Under the pieces are notes generated by a model. The model did not search any database and was not told where the DNA came from. It saw only the letters and a program-made list of their open reading frames with translations. From Apodospora peruviana (lineage: Eukaryota > Ascomycota > Sordariomycetes > Sordariales > Lasiosphaeriaceae), in NCBI GenBank assembly GCA_033439685.1, contig JAUEDM010000008.1, positions 1,674,001-1,738,000 on the forward strand: a stretch of DNA of 64,000 nucleotides, in the 5' to 3' direction. Positions 1 to 11,357 of this stretch are shown here, in pieces. The number at the start of each line of letters is the position of its first letter. Positions within the stretch are counted from its first letter, which is position 1. A program made the translations under genes and the position numbers.

Positions 1-1474
1 CAAACCTATCAGGGAAACGAGAACCGGCACCCATGACAGCAACGGCCGAGAAAATACTGATCCCCGGATACCGAGAAACTCGTCCCACGCCTTTTCCGCA
101 TCAGCCATTGCATCATAGCCCCAGAGCCACCACTGAAAGAACGGATCCCCCAGCGCATTCGGCGAACCTGGCATCATACCCCATGCCAACTTTGCATCTC
201 GTGCCTTCTGCTCCGGTCCATCGTCGATCGAATACATCTCCTTCTGCCTAAACACCCGTTTTCCGATCTCTGTCGTTCGAGGCTTTCGGAGTTTCTCAAA
301 CATACCCAGTGCCCCAGGGATCTGACTGACATGTGTCAGCCGCCCAAACAGAGCTCCAAGCACGCCCGCATCCTCAAACGCCTGGGCAGCTCCCTGGGCT
401 CTGTCACATGAGAGAAGGTCAACTTTGCGAATGTTAAATCTCGGGTCGACACTCACAAGTGAGGGGGCATGGCGTGCGCCGCATCTCCAATAAGGGCAAA
501 ACGTCCACTTTCATGCTGCCAACTGGCCATCTCCTTGACGTGCAACAGGCTCCATTTGGTGCAGTCAGACTCCTTGACGTTCATTACCTCCTGAAGCGCC
601 GAGTCCCACTCAGAAAACTTTGCCCTCAGGTCCTTCAAGTCTGCTCGCTGCGGCCCATACATGACTCCGTTTCCCGAGCGGTCGCCATGGCTGAGAACCA
701 CGTTCAGCACGTCGTCCCTCAAGACATACGACACCACGTGCGCGTCCGGCCCCATCCAGAGGTTGATGCTGTCCCGCTTCATTAACTCCCAAGCTGGGTG
801 TCCTTCCGATATGTCGCGGCGTTGCACAGCAATGCGGTAAACAACATCACCTGTGCTGACGGGGAGATCTGTATGGCCAAGTAGAGCACTTCTGCACGCT
901 GACCTCTCTCCGTCCGCACCCAGGATGACGTCTGCTTGGTAGATCTCGCCTGTAGATATCCGCAAAGACGCCTTGGAAAAGTCGATGCTGGTGACTTCGC
1001 AGCCGAGTTTCACCTTGACCCCGTGGGCGGTCACCGCTGCAAGGAGAACCTTGAGTAGGTCGGCACGATGGATCACGAGGTATGGTGCTCGGTAAACCCA
1101 TTCGACGAGGAAAGCTCGTCGTGGCTTTGCGATAACGGCCCCGCGGTACGATCGGAGTGATCCAAGGTCCGGCTGGAAGGCATACTTTCGGATCGGGTCA
1201 AGCACGCCCCAGCGACGTAGGAGGCGGGTTGCGTTTGGTGATAACTGGATACCGGCACCGATCTGCGAAGAAACGAACCGATTCAGGTGCTTGTTCCCAT
1301 GTGACGGAATGGGGAAAAACATACCTCGCGCAACTCAGGCACACGCTCTAGCACCGTCACATCATGACCGGCTTGCTTTAGTGCGAGGGCGGTTGCTAGA
1401 CCGGCAAGACCTGCGCCCACAATAAGGACGCGGATTGAGGGCTGAGCTTGCAGATTTTTATCGGCGACTGACAT
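1..1474 (-). CDS. FAD-dependent monooxygenase, salicylate-hydroxylase-like (3' end cut by window edge)
   Basis: Flavoprotein monooxygenase of the PHBH/salicylate hydroxylase class, expected to hydroxylate an aromatic substrate with NAD(P)H and O2. Three exons are read: 1474-1325, 1262-457 and 400 to beyond base 1. Introns of 62 and 56 nt have GTATGT and GTGAGT donors. The N-terminus carries the dinucleotide-binding motif GAGLAGLATALALKQAG, the middle a GADGERSACR motif, and the FAD ribityl-binding GDAAHAMPPH spans the second splice junction, giving the expected GDAAHAMPPHLAQGAAQA. Near the left edge the frame reads WLWGYDAMADAEKAWDEF, typical of the last part of this family, so little of the protein is missing. 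The start is the ATG at 1474, directly before the Rossmann motif. The substrate cannot be told from sequence. Confidence 0.9.
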
Positions 1475-3247
1475 GGCTGTTGTCGATATGTAACTACTTG
1501 CTGAAGACGGTATGAGGGCTTGCTCGGCCTTTTATCTATCTAGGCTCTTGGGGTTCTTTTATACCACACGTCATCTCAGCCTGTGCCAACTTACTGATAA
1601 TAAGCAACGGTGGGTATTTGTGGTGTTACACCACCGCCTAATGGAGTAGGCAGTTGGCTGTCTGTCCTGCCCCTCGGTTTTGGCACTTTCTGTACTTGGT
1701 GTGGAGGGTAGTAGTACCTTACTGTTCCTGTAAGACACAAACGACGTGTTAACAGCACGCAAAAAGAAACTAAACCTGGTATCTGGGCTGCCAGTCACAA
1801 CATACCCACGAGGCCGGTACCTCACATGCGGGGCCCAATCATACCTTGAATCCATGTAATATGCTTTAACTTGCTCAAAGTCTGTCAGAGGAGCCAAAAT
1901 ATAATGAGTCAGACTGACGTGTATATGAAGCCAAGACTAGAGCTGATCTCACATCAAATATGGGTTGTTGACCTTGATTTGGCAGGTTAGCTAGAAAAAA
2001 AAAAAAAAAAAAGAAACAGTGCTTAGCATTCAGAACTCGGCTCCCAAGAGTCTCGGATGGAAAAGGTGTACGCCAAGATAGGGTAGGCAGGAACTTCTAA
2101 GCTTAGAGGAAAAAGATATAGAAGGTGGAGAACCATAGAAGCAGACCCACGGGTTACCTACGCGGTAGTTCGAGTTTGACGCAGGCTCGTTCGCTCACCA
2201 ACTATCAGACTCGGAGATTTTTTATTCGCTGCGCTGAGGACGATCGTGAAAAGGCGAATTTTAAGTGTACGAAAGGAGTCTAACAGGAACAGTAGCTATG
2301 AAATAAGCCAGGTAGGCAAAGCTTAATGCGACCGTTGAAATAAAGCTTGAGAAATGTCGTCCGTTCCAAGAAGCCCGACCAACTGAACTGGATTGCTGAC
2401 TTTATTGGCCTACCCATACATATAAGGTAAGTAGCAGTAAGTCCCTTGCCTAAGAGAAGAAAGAGATAGGTGTCATTGACGGATGGCGTGCATTCGGCCC
2501 CAATATCTGATTGTGAGGAGCGAAGAGTGACTAAATCTGAAAACAGAAGGTCCTTAATTGCTCAATATCACAACCATTTTCAACATTATTCAAGACGCGC
2601 CAAAAACCTGCACATGTTCGCTAGCATTGCGCTCGCAATCTACCCCCCTCAATGATGTTAGTCGCGTCAACCGCTAAACAGCCGAAGGAGAACGCGCGTC
2701 AAGTCCAAGGTATATGAGTCGGGCGGTAGTTGCAGCGTCGGAGGACGGACAACGGAGAGCGACGGGCCCCCGATCGGTGATGGGACGTCCCGTTGTGGTG
2801 GAGTGTAACCCGTTTCATCCTCGTGTAAATGCGCGTCTTCAATAAGTCTCCGAGTCTAGGTACACGTTGTGTACATCGAGAAGGAAAACTGGTACAGCAA
2901 TCCACTGCGAGTCACAAAGGACTGGTGAGGTAGCTGACCAATCATAAAGAAGTACCTTTGGCGTACCGCCAAGATAATCGATCAGTATCACAAATGCAGA
3001 CCATGGAACTGATCCACCATACCTAATAATGTGGGCTTTTTGCGACGTCCAAATCTTCGCGAACTGTTCTTTGACATTCCACCTGGTTGCCTCGACGAAG
3101 AAGAAGAACCTTGCGGGCCGCCTTACTTAACGAGAACCTCCCTCCCCAAACACCAACCAAAGACGATACCACCTACCTAAGTCTAAGCTTCTCCTTTCGT
3201 CATAGACCTCGAAACTTTTTGGACGTATCCGTACTACCGCCGCAAGA
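1475..3247. other. intergenic, no supported gene
   Basis: About 1.8 kb, AT-richer than its flanks. It holds an A18 run at 1995-2012 and only short ORFs without recognisable domains. It serves as divergent upstream DNA for the monooxygenase (left) and the oxidoreductase (right). No repeat or RNA gene was seen. Confidence 0.6.
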
Positions 3248-4447
3248 ATGTCAACCACCAAGAAACACGAGATTGTTGTACTGGGCGGCAACTTTGGCGG
3301 CCTTTCAGCAACCCACTACCTCCTCCGCCACACCATCCCGGCTCTCCAAAAGCTCGACAAGGACCAGACCTACCACGTCACACTGGTGACCCCGAACACC
3401 GATTTTCTCTTCAAGCCGGCCACCCCCCGTATCCTCATCGCGCCCGAGCTGTTGCCCGAGAGCAAGATATGGAGACCTCTGTCAGACGGCCTGAAGCGGT
3501 ACTCGGCCGATCAAGTCACGTTAGTGCAGGGCATCGCAACCGACCTCGATCCCGCCAAGCGCGCCATCACCGTCTCCCTCAAGCCGTCGAGGGGCGAACA
3601 GACCCTTAGCTACGACACGGTGGTCATCGCGACGGGCACGACCAGCGCCTCTCCCGCCTACACGCTCCACGACAACCAATCCCTCACGACCGAGACCTTC
3701 AAGTCGGTCAAGGCAGCCCTTGCGGATGGCGCCAAGACAGTTCTTATCGCCGGCGGCGGCGCGGTGGGCGTAGAGACCGCGGGTGAGGTCGCCTCGGCCT
3801 ACCCGTCGGCAGAAGTCACGCTGCTCTCGGGCGCCGACAGACTGCTCAAGCGGACCGAGGCAAGAGTCGGCACGCGCGCTCAGGATTACCTCCAAAGGCA
3901 TCTCGGCGTCAAGGTCGTCCACAACATCAGAGTCACAGGCCTAAAAGGTGACGGGCCCAGCAAGACGGCGACACTGAGCGACGAAACGACCCGGACGGTC
4001 GACGTCTACATCGATGCGACCGGCGGCACGCCCAACTCCAAGTTTCTGCCCAAGGAGTGGCTCGACGAGTCCGGGCGCGTGATCAAGAAGGATGCTTACT
4101 TCCGCGTGAAGGGCGGTGGCGAAGACGACGCGCAGGGCGCATATATAATTGGTGATATCGTGGCCGGGAGCAACAACACCATCTTTGAGCTGGACGCCAA
4201 CGTGCCGACCGCTTGCTCGGCTATCGGTGTTGACATTGCCGCCAAGATTGGTCAGGAAGGCAAGGCGCCGCCGCTGAAGGAGTTCAAGCCGATGAAGAAC
4301 ACCATCATTGTGCCGGTTGGACCGTCTGGCGGTGTCGGTCTGCTCTTGGGCTGGTGCGCGCCGAGCTTCTTTGTCAAGTTTGTGAAATGCAAGACCTTTT
4401 TGACCGAAATGATTGATGGAATTGTCTCGGGAGACAAGTGGAAGTAG
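3248..4447 (+). CDS. AIF/FSP1-like FAD-NAD(P)H oxidoreductase
   Basis: Single-exon 399-residue pyridine nucleotide-disulphide-type oxidoreductase of the AMID/AIFM2 (FSP1) group, predicted to pass electrons from NAD(P)H to a quinone-like acceptor. The FAD site begins at residue 8 as EIVVLGGNFGGLSATHYLL, where GGNFGG replaces the usual GxGxxG, as is common in this group. The NAD(P) Rossmann motif lies near residues 170-195 (VLIAGGGAVGVETAGEVA). An ATG motif (VVIATGTTSASPA) lies between them, and a C-terminal GD box (YIIGDIV) contacts FAD. No mitochondrial presequence or transmembrane segment is evident. The ATG at 3248 immediately precedes the FAD fold. The physiological acceptor is unknown. 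Confidence 0.88.
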   Translation: MSTTKKHEIVVLGGNFGGLSATHYLLRHTIPALQKLDKDQTYHVTLVTPNTDFLFKPATPRILIAPELLPESKIWRPLSDGLKRYSADQVTLVQGIATDLDPAKRAITVSLKPSRGEQTLSYDTVVIATGTTSASPAYTLHDNQSLTTETFKSVKAALADGAKTVLIAGGGAVGVETAGEVASAYPSAEVTLLSGADRLLKRTEARVGTRAQDYLQRHLGVKVVHNIRVTGLKGDGPSKTATLSDETTRTVDVYIDATGGTPNSKFLPKEWLDESGRVIKKDAYFRVKGGGEDDAQGAYIIGDIVAGSNNTIFELDANVPTACSAIGVDIAAKIGQEGKAPPLKEFKPMKNTIIVPVGPSGGVGLLLGWCAPSFFVKFVKCKTFLTEMIDGIVSGDKWK

Positions 4448-4903
4448 GCTTTGCGAGCATGTTCGGGTGGTGGCGTATGGATTCTTTTTTTTTTTTCTTC
4501 GATTTTGCTTTTCGCTGTGATGGAAGATGGGTTGACGGGACTTGAAGCTTACAGGGCTTTTCAGTGAGTGGCTGCAATCCGGGCAGGGAATTGCGCGGTG
4601 CGATGTCTTGGCGCTCCGAGGACCCTGACGATCGCCTACGAATCACATGCAGAGGCGTTCTGGCGGCGACGTCATCGACGTGTCACTGTTCCTTCAAGAC
4701 GAATCGTCTTCGGCCTTTTTAGAATAATACCCTTCCTAAAAATTGACTTGATTATATTTTAACCAACAAATTCGTCAAGATCTGCGTCTATTGAGCGATT
4801 TCTTCGATTTTTGAGCGTTCGTTGTTGAAGCGTGCAGTGCTCCTTCTTTTGTGCATTTCTTTAATCGATCTTCTTGATTCAACGATCAGATACTGCCTCA
4901 AGA
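4448..4903. other. intergenic between oxidoreductase and DUF1769 gene
   Basis: A T12 tract at 4485-4496 lies about 40 bp after the stop codon and probably belongs to the 3' untranslated region. The rest is the upstream region of the next gene. No other feature was seen. Confidence 0.5.
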
Positions 4904-6173
4904 ATGACCGACAAATACGTGATGCGCGTGACGGCCGGGTCGACTTACGACCTGGACAAGCACGTTCAAGTGCCCATCAACACGGCCGAGCCCGTCAAGA
5001 TCAGCAGCAACCTCATGGACATTGAGCTCAGCGTGCGCGTCCAAGGATACAAGGGCCTGCCGCCGAATTCGCCGACAACATCGCCGTACTTTGACCACGA
5101 ACCACACGCGTACAATAAGGACCAATACAGCATTGCATTCCGCTTTACACCCAAGAAAGAGGGACATGTCAGCGCAAAGAAGGAAGCAGCAGCAGCAGGG
5201 TCTACTAGGTCGTCATCATCGTCGACGACATCGTCTGACCAAGACGATGACGAAGAAGAGGTAGAGGGAATCTCCGCCCTGGACTTACAGTTCGGCAACG
5301 ACTTTGACCACCCGATCCGCGACCGCCTGCCGCCGGGATTCAATACGGCCATGAACATTGTCAAGTGGTGGATCGACCCGGGTCTGGACGGCGATGCATA
5401 TGCTGACGTGCCGCACCTGTACGGGCCGGCGCTGAGCTCGTTCAATGCCGTACATGTTGGGTCGGGCATGCACGATGAGGCGAAAGGTGGGCTGTGGTTT
5501 GAGGAGGGCGGTGATGATGAGGGTTTGGCGAAACGGAAAGAGATTGGTGCGCCCGAGGATGCGAAGCAGAGGATGAAGTGGGCGCTCAAGGAGGACAGCA
5601 AGAAGCGCTGGGTGTGGGAGTTCGGGAGGACGTACGGGGTGGATTTTTTTAATCCGTATATCGACTTTGGCGAGTTTTCATTGAGGTTGCCGGGTTTCCA
5701 TTTGCCGATTATGAAGTATTGGGATGGACAAGGGTTGAGGTATGTTTATTCTCGTTTCCTCTTCGTTTCCATCTCCTCCATTCTTGCAATCATGGCAGTT
5801 TTCTTCGGACTTGACAGAACATCCTTCTCATCTTCTCAGGTCTGATGACACCAACCACCGGACCAAACGCTCACACGCACTCAGATATGTCCTCCGCAAC
5901 CGCTCGACCAACCAGCCGTACTTGGTCATCCTGTTCACGCTGTATCTCAAAGAGGACGTCAACGAGGACGGCTCGCTCAAGCCTTCGGCGCTGCAGGCCA
6001 CGGCCATCGCATCGGGCGGCGGAGCCAAAGGCAAGGGCGAGCCCATTGATCTGCATCACGACGAACACTTTGACGAGGAGAAGGCTCTCGATGAGGCGAG
6101 GAGGAAGTTATCTGGTGTTAGTGTTGGGGACGGGAACCCGTTTGATAATACCAATGAGGATGATGTGGATTAA
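4904..6173 (+). CDS. DUF1769 / UPF0590 family protein
   Basis: Conserved fungal protein of unknown function (Pfam DUF1769, UPF0590 group, which includes S. pombe C409.17c). Two exons, 4904-5739 and 5885-6173, are joined by a 145-nt intron with donor GTATGT and acceptor CACTCAG. Splicing restores the conserved block reading GQGLRYVLRNRSTNQPYLV. The N-terminal half has the family signature around YVMRVTAGSTYDLDKHVQVP. A low-complexity Ser/Asp/Glu-rich insert sits near residues 100-125. The ATG at 4904 (CAAGAATGACC context) is preferred over an upstream in-frame TTG. No signal peptide or membrane segment is seen, so a cytosolic or nuclear protein is inferred. Function is not known. Confidence 0.85.
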
Positions 6174-6399
6174 GCTCGACTTATTCTCTCATGTGAGTTC
6201 CAGCGTGCGAAAAGATGGGAGTTCGGGACTTTATTGTAGGCTATACATGTATTATTCTAGTTTAATTCATTAGGTCATTGTTGTTCTGTCATTGCACGTT
6301 CCACATCTTTATCCAATCGTTGAGTCTAATGCATAGGTACCCAAAACAAACCTACACCATTTTCAGTTGCTAGTTTGTGCAAATATTAGCTATCAGTTT

Positions 6400-8508
6400 T
6401 CACACCAAGGTTGGCGGAGAAATGGAACTCACAGTAGCAAACGGACTCCTCGCCCGGATCCTCTCCCCAAAGAAAACCAAAACCCAAGGCACAACCGTCA
6501 AGGCTGTCGCGATGCCCCCCAACAAGCCCGCGGCCCTCGCCTCACCAAGGTTCACAAACAAGGCGTGCGTGACTAGCGGAAACACGCCCCCTAGAATGTT
6601 CCGGCACAGCGACTGCGCCGCCAGCGCCGATGACGCGTACTTGTGGTACGTGTCGGCGAGGTAGTTGAACACAGCCAAGTAAATGCTCAGGATGCCCATG
6701 GTGGCGAGGGTGATGCCGATCGCCGGAGCAATCCAGGGGATGTTGGGCTGGGCGGTGAAACCGAAGATGAACATGCCGATCGGCAGGAGTGTGCTGGTCA
6801 GGCAGGTGAAGTAGAGGCGGGACTCGGGCGCGTCGGCGGGGAAGTGACGGCGGATGAATGTCCAGAAGGGACTATTATCACTAGGGGCAATGTTGTAATT
6901 ATTTTCGTTGTGGCTCGTGGTATGGGTTAAGGCTTGTTGTTGTTGTTGTTGTTGTTCAATGTCGGATGAAGATGAGTTGTCGATGGCCATCTCCTTAAGG
7001 GGGGAAGTCCACTGGGGATGATGCAGCACCTTCTCCTGCCAGATGCCGATTGAGGTGGCTAGAATGGCGCCGATGATGAGAGACACGAAGACAAGACCAG
7101 ACTTCTCGAGGTCCCACCCGTACTGGCGGCGGAAGACGAGCGGGATGGACCCGAAGGTGAGGTAGAGCACGCCCCAGGCAAAGGCAACCCACAAGGAAAA
7201 GAAGAAGACGACGGGCTCGGTGAAGAGCATGCCGAAAGGCCGGGTAACCGAGACGGTGATCATCTTGACAATGGAGGAGCGCTCTTCGTCCTCCTTGACT
7301 TTCCATCGGATTCGTTTTAGGCTGGTCTTGGTGGTGGTGTTGTTGCTTGTTGGTGTTGGGTCATCGTCCTGTTCGACACCAGTCCCCATGATAGATCCCG
7401 TTTCCTCGTCCGTCGAGCTGCCGCCTTCTTCCAAACTCGTCGAAGATGTCGGCAACTTGGTTTTTAGCTCGTCAGCAGGGCCTGACCGTCCGGTGTCATC
7501 ACCATCGCCGTCTCCCGCCTCCCCAGCCAGAAAGACACCATAACACCCGGCCTTTTCCAACTCCTCATACCACTTATTCAACGCTCTCGCCTTCCTAGAC
7601 AACAGCACCGACCCCCTACTCTCCTTAAACAGCACCACCAACGCAACCATCAGAACAACCCCCATAATCACCTGGTGCCAAAAAATCCATTTCCAAGGCG
7701 CTTCCACACCAACATTCCCCACGCCATTGTCAAAGATATCGTCGTCCATCCAGTACGCCATGACCGCACCAACCAACGGGCCCGCACCGGTCCCGGCCAG
7801 GACGGAACCGCTGAACAGCGCCATGGGCGTGTTGCGTCCTTCCTTGCCCCACATGTCGGCGATCACACCGCCGACCATGGTACTAAACACCGAGGCGCCG
7901 ATTCCTACAAACGCGCGTGCGACGATCATGCCCGCGAGCGAGCGGACGACGCCGCAGACGGCTTGGAAGACGACATAGACGATCCCGGAGACGACGAAGA
8001 CCGGGTAGCGGCCGTTCATCTCGGAGAACGGGGCCAAAAACATGGGCGCGAAGCCGAAGCCTAGACAGAAGGACGTGATTCCTGTCAAGACGGCGACGTT
8101 GGACGAGGCGCCCATGTCTTCCCGCATGAGGTGGGCCGGGGGCGAGTAGGAGCCTGATGTGTAGGCTGTAAGGAAGGTGGCGATGCAAGAGAGGGCAAGC
8201 ATGAGGTGCTTTTTTGAAGAGGACCAGAGGACGGGGTTGGTGTATGGAATAAGGTTGGGTGGTGCTGGCGCGGGTGAGGAGGACGGGGAGCTTGGTTTGG
8301 TGGTGTTGGGCGGTGGTAGAGACGTGTCGAAAGTGAGATAGAGATGTGTGATTTCCGAGCCGGCGGACAGCATATCGTCTGCCGCTGGTGGTGGCATCTC
8401 GACGGCCATGGAAGCGGTGGATGTCTGCTGCTCACTGATCATGTTGCCGGCGCTGCTTCTCGTGTCAAGCTTTATGGGGGCGGGAGCCTCGTGTGGTAGC
8501 TCGGTCAT
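6400..8508 (-). CDS. MFS multidrug/polyamine transporter (DHA1 family)
   Basis: Major facilitator superfamily exporter of the drug:H+ antiporter-1 group, close in layout to yeast Tpo1/Flr1-type plasma-membrane exporters. From the ATG at 8508 it is 702 residues in one exon. A cytosolic N-terminus of about 100 residues precedes the first six helices, which include the motif-A-like loop (PFSEMNGRYPVFVVSG) and the antiporter motif-C-like helix SVLAGTGAGPLVGAVMAY. A long acidic central loop follows, then the second half of the fold. A Q7 tract, encoded by a TTG repeat on the plus strand near 6930-6957, lies in a hydrophilic loop of the C-terminal half. The open frame runs 70 codons upstream to a GTG but has no earlier ATG. 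Substrate unknown. Confidence 0.88.
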   Translation of the reverse strand: MTELPHEAPAPIKLDTRSSAGNMISEQQTSTASMAVEMPPPAADDMLSAGSEITHLYLTFDTSLPPPNTTKPSSPSSSPAPAPPNLIPYTNPVLWSSSKKHLMLALSCIATFLTAYTSGSYSPPAHLMREDMGASSNVAVLTGITSFCLGFGFAPMFLAPFSEMNGRYPVFVVSGIVYVVFQAVCGVVRSLAGMIVARAFVGIGASVFSTMVGGVIADMWGKEGRNTPMALFSGSVLAGTGAGPLVGAVMAYWMDDDIFDNGVGNVGVEAPWKWIFWHQVIMGVVLMVALVVLFKESRGSVLLSRKARALNKWYEELEKAGCYGVFLAGEAGDGDGDDTGRSGPADELKTKLPTSSTSLEEGGSSTDEETGSIMGTGVEQDDDPTPTSNNTTTKTSLKRIRWKVKEDEERSSIVKMITVSVTRPFGMLFTEPVVFFFSLWVAFAWGVLYLTFGSIPLVFRRQYGWDLEKSGLVFVSLIIGAILATSIGIWQEKVLHHPQWTSPLKEMAIDNSSSSDIEQQQQQQQALTHTTSHNENNYNIAPSDNSPFWTFIRRHFPADAPESRLYFTCLTSTLLPIGMFIFGFTAQPNIPWIAPAIGITLATMGILSIYLAVFNYLADTYHKYASSALAAQSLCRNILGGVFPLVTHALFVNLGEARAAGLLGGIATALTVVPWVLVFFGERIRARSPFATVSSISPPTLV

Positions 8509-10172
8509 GGTGGGAGGGACAGGTGGTGAGTAAGCGGCGTTGGGTCGCCTTGGTATTTCCCCTTTTTCAGGAATGACGTGCTTTTGTAACGACGTGTATA
8601 TCTTCAGTTCTCCCTTGGAACAATCGGCTCCAGGGATACTAATATATCCGCAGCGAGAAGTTGGCTGTCCAACACCAACCGACCATGGTCCACTAGCTAA
8701 CACGGCAGAGTCCTTCACACTACCAATCCAAACTCTTGTTTCGAAATGATGTTGAGGGGTTTGGTGCGTTGGCGATGGTTCTCCTCTGGTGACGGGGGAG
8801 GTTCCGGAATTAACACATTTACCTATTATCGTGAAGCTAGTGTAGAGAACGGCAAATGAATTGGCGGAGGCTTATGTGTGAAACCAAGAGAGATACAACG
8901 TGGGGATATAACAACGAGAAAAGATTCTTCGCTCGGTGTGGAAGAGGAGGAGGAGGAGCGGAGTGGGTTTCCGTGCTCAGGCATATCATCCGTGGAAACA
9001 TGCTGCTTCGGCCCGTCCACTAACTAGACCCAAACAGTCCAGCTAGAGGTTGCTCTCGGGCCTGGAGGAGTCCATGTGAATGGCGCAATGGGGTTGAAAT
9101 GCCAAGACCGACCCGGCATATTCTGGCCGTGACGCACCTCAGCGTCGGAAAAGACCAACATTCTCCCACATGTCCCATGACTATTGAATAAGAAACAGTA
9201 TGCCGGCACACGGGATATGCTCTTGTTTTGTCGAGCCGTATTAGTTGACCGCAGTCGATGTTGGGCTTGGCGTTCCATGATGTGGCTTCCGCTCACCATG
9301 TCTGTCAACATCTTTGTCGTGGTTGTGGCGGCTGTTGTTCTTTGCGTCAGCGCGGCGGGTTCGAGGTTTTGTTTATTCCCGGTGGGTGACAGCCGCACCG
9401 CAGATCGTCCCCTGTTCAAAGCCGGCTTTCCTGGTTCGTGTGGCATCAGGAAGCAATCACTGTCAGGTATTGTGTATCGTTCCCGGCGGGGCTCTCCTCG
9501 CAAGCGGGTGGAGGCAAGACTGGCGGCAGTGAGCCGCGGAGAACAAGAACAGAGCAGCGGCGGTCCGTCCAATCCTCTTTGTTCGTGACGTCGTTGGGTT
9601 GGCGTGACCTGCAAGGAGTTTTATTCCCGTCGGTGTCAAAAAGCGCATCCCCACCTCTGTTTCGAAGGCGCTACTGCTAGATATCGCTACCTTAGTTAAA
9701 CCCGACTATTCCCAGGTCCAATAGGAGCTGTAGAAATGCCTTGTCGCTCGGACTGCTTGGCTTTATTCGTGGCGCCCGGCAGTGAGTGCGACCAATGTTT
9801 TCACCTTGCATGTGCGAGTCCGGTCTCGGGCATCAAAAACCACCCCTGTCTATCAGGCTCAGGGGTAGAGTAAACATCAAGCATCGCAACTCTGAAGCAC
9901 GGCAATGTCGACATCACTCATCTTTAAACATGCAGACTCTCAGCGCCAAAAAATAACTTGCTTATTTCTTTCCCATATTTACAAGGTACAAGTGGCGCTA
10001 CGCACACGTGCATCCGTCCATCATTCATTAATACACAGGAGACCCGGATGCCTTTGCTCGCATGGCAAAATGGTCGCTATCTGAAGACACCGAAGCCACA
10101 GCCAGAGGCAAGAAAAAGAAACCCCCCAACCTCTCACAGACTAACTATCCACGCAGTCGACCCAGCGGTCGC
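8509..10172. other. intergenic, no supported gene
   Basis: About 1.66 kb upstream of the MFS gene and downstream of the glucuronoyl esterase gene. Several overlapping ORFs of 60-196 codons occur on both strands between 8830 and 9680. None has a recognisable motif or coding-like composition, and many lack an ATG. Nothing else was recognised. Confidence 0.5.
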
Positions 10173-11357
10173 TTATGAGAGGGTAGGAACGTCCCATGGA
10201 GCCCAGGTGGTCACGGCGACGCTGGATGTGCTTCTCTCGACCGCCGCGGGGGCGGAGCCAGTGTTGCGGAGGAAGTAGTCGATATAGGAGGTAAGTTCGC
10301 TCTGCTGGCTACTGGGGAACTGGCAATGGCTGTGGCCACCGACCAGCGAAAAGCCCATGTTGTTGGGTACACCGTAGGCCTTGTAGATCAGGCGGGCAGC
10401 CTTCATGCACGCGGTTGTGGAGGTGGGGCCGAGCCAGTCGATGTCGTTCTCAAAAGGAATCAAGCCACGGGGGACAAGGAGACCGGCCAAAAAGTGGTGG
10501 TCCTCGGGGATGGTGGAAGTTGACCTGGTGTAGGTGTCGAAGTTCTTGGAGAACCAGACGTTCTCGCCAATGATCTGACCGGCAGTCTGGATGTTCTTGC
10601 CCGAGCTCTTCTCCGAGTCACTGACACGCCAGCAGGCCGCACCTCCGGAGCCAGACTCCTGGGGAATGGTCAGGGCAATACGCTTGACCAAGGCGCCGGC
10701 AATGAAGGCGCCCTTGCCGTTACGGCTGCATCCTGTCACGCCAAGACGCTTGGTATCAATGCCGGAGCTCGAGGAAACCTGCTCCAACGCGTCGACCAGA
10801 CGGTCCACACCCCAAGCCCACGCGGTCAGGGCACCAGCCGAGTGGGAGCTGCCAAAGAGCGTGTAGAACTTGCCCTTTCCGCGCGAAGAGCCGCCGGACT
10901 GCGCGGCAAAGTCGTCGTTGGGGAAGGTGATGCTGGCGACGGTGCCCGGGATGGGGATCGACGAGCCGCCAATGCCGATGATGGCAGGGAAAGGTCCGCT
11001 GCCGGACGGCTTCTTGATCGAGGCAGAGAACGACACGGTCTGGCTGCCGACGGTGATCTTAACCGTAAGACTGTTGCCACTGAGGGTGCCCTCAACCTTG
11101 TCGGGGGGTGGCGGGTAGGTACCGAGCTCGTATTGCTGCAACATCTTTGACATCTCCTGGGCGCGGCAGTCAAAGTCCGCCTTGGTGGTGATCTTTTGGC
11201 CGGCAGCGTTCGTGAACGGATCGGGGAGCTTGGCGACGCTCACGGTCGGGTAGCTGGCCGCGACAGAGCATGTCTGGCGTTCAAAGACCTCGGGGGCCGG
11301 AAGAGCGACGGCGAGAGCCGTGCTGGCAACCAGAAGGGCAGAAGCCAGATGAACCAT
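10173..11357 (-). CDS. 4-O-methyl-glucuronoyl methylesterase (CE15), secreted
   Basis: Carbohydrate esterase family 15 enzyme, which cleaves the ester between lignin alcohols and 4-O-methylglucuronic acid side chains of xylan. Single exon, 394 residues. A signal peptide covers about residues 1-19 (MVHLASALLVASTALAVAL), followed by a short propeptide-like stretch. The serine nucleophile is Ser211 in the family motif GCSRNGKG. The catalytic Glu is probably Glu234 (PQESG). The His is in GGHSHCQFP (residues 340-347). There is no CBM1, so this is the single-domain form, unlike Trichoderma Cip2. It is transcribed divergently from the AA9 gene across 2.07 kb, suggesting joint control on plant biomass. 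Confidence 0.95.
   Translation of the reverse strand: MVHLASALLVASTALAVALPAPEVFERQTCSVAASYPTVSVAKLPDPFTNAAGQKITTKADFDCRAQEMSKMLQQYELGTYPPPPDKVEGTLSGNSLTVKITVGSQTVSFSASIKKPSGSGPFPAIIGIGGSSIPIPGTVASITFPNDDFAAQSGGSSRGKGKFYTLFGSSHSAGALTAWAWGVDRLVDALEQVSSSSGIDTKRLGVTGCSRNGKGAFIAGALVKRIALTIPQESGSGGAACWRVSDSEKSSGKNIQTAGQIIGENVWFSKNFDTYTRSTSTIPEDHHFLAGLLVPRGLIPFENDIDWLGPTSTTACMKAARLIYKAYGVPNNMGFSLVGGHSHCQFPSSQQSELTSYIDYFLRNTGSAPAAVERSTSSVAVTTWAPWDVPTLS

Noticed and set aside
1571..1897. 108-codon minus-strand ORF between the first two genes
   Set aside because: It starts at TTG, has no recognisable domain and a poor C-terminus; no splice partners found.
9024..9614. 196-codon minus-strand ORF and several overlapping plus ORFs
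   Set aside because: Composition is Arg/Thr-rich without motif, equal openness in several frames, no signal peptide or domain.
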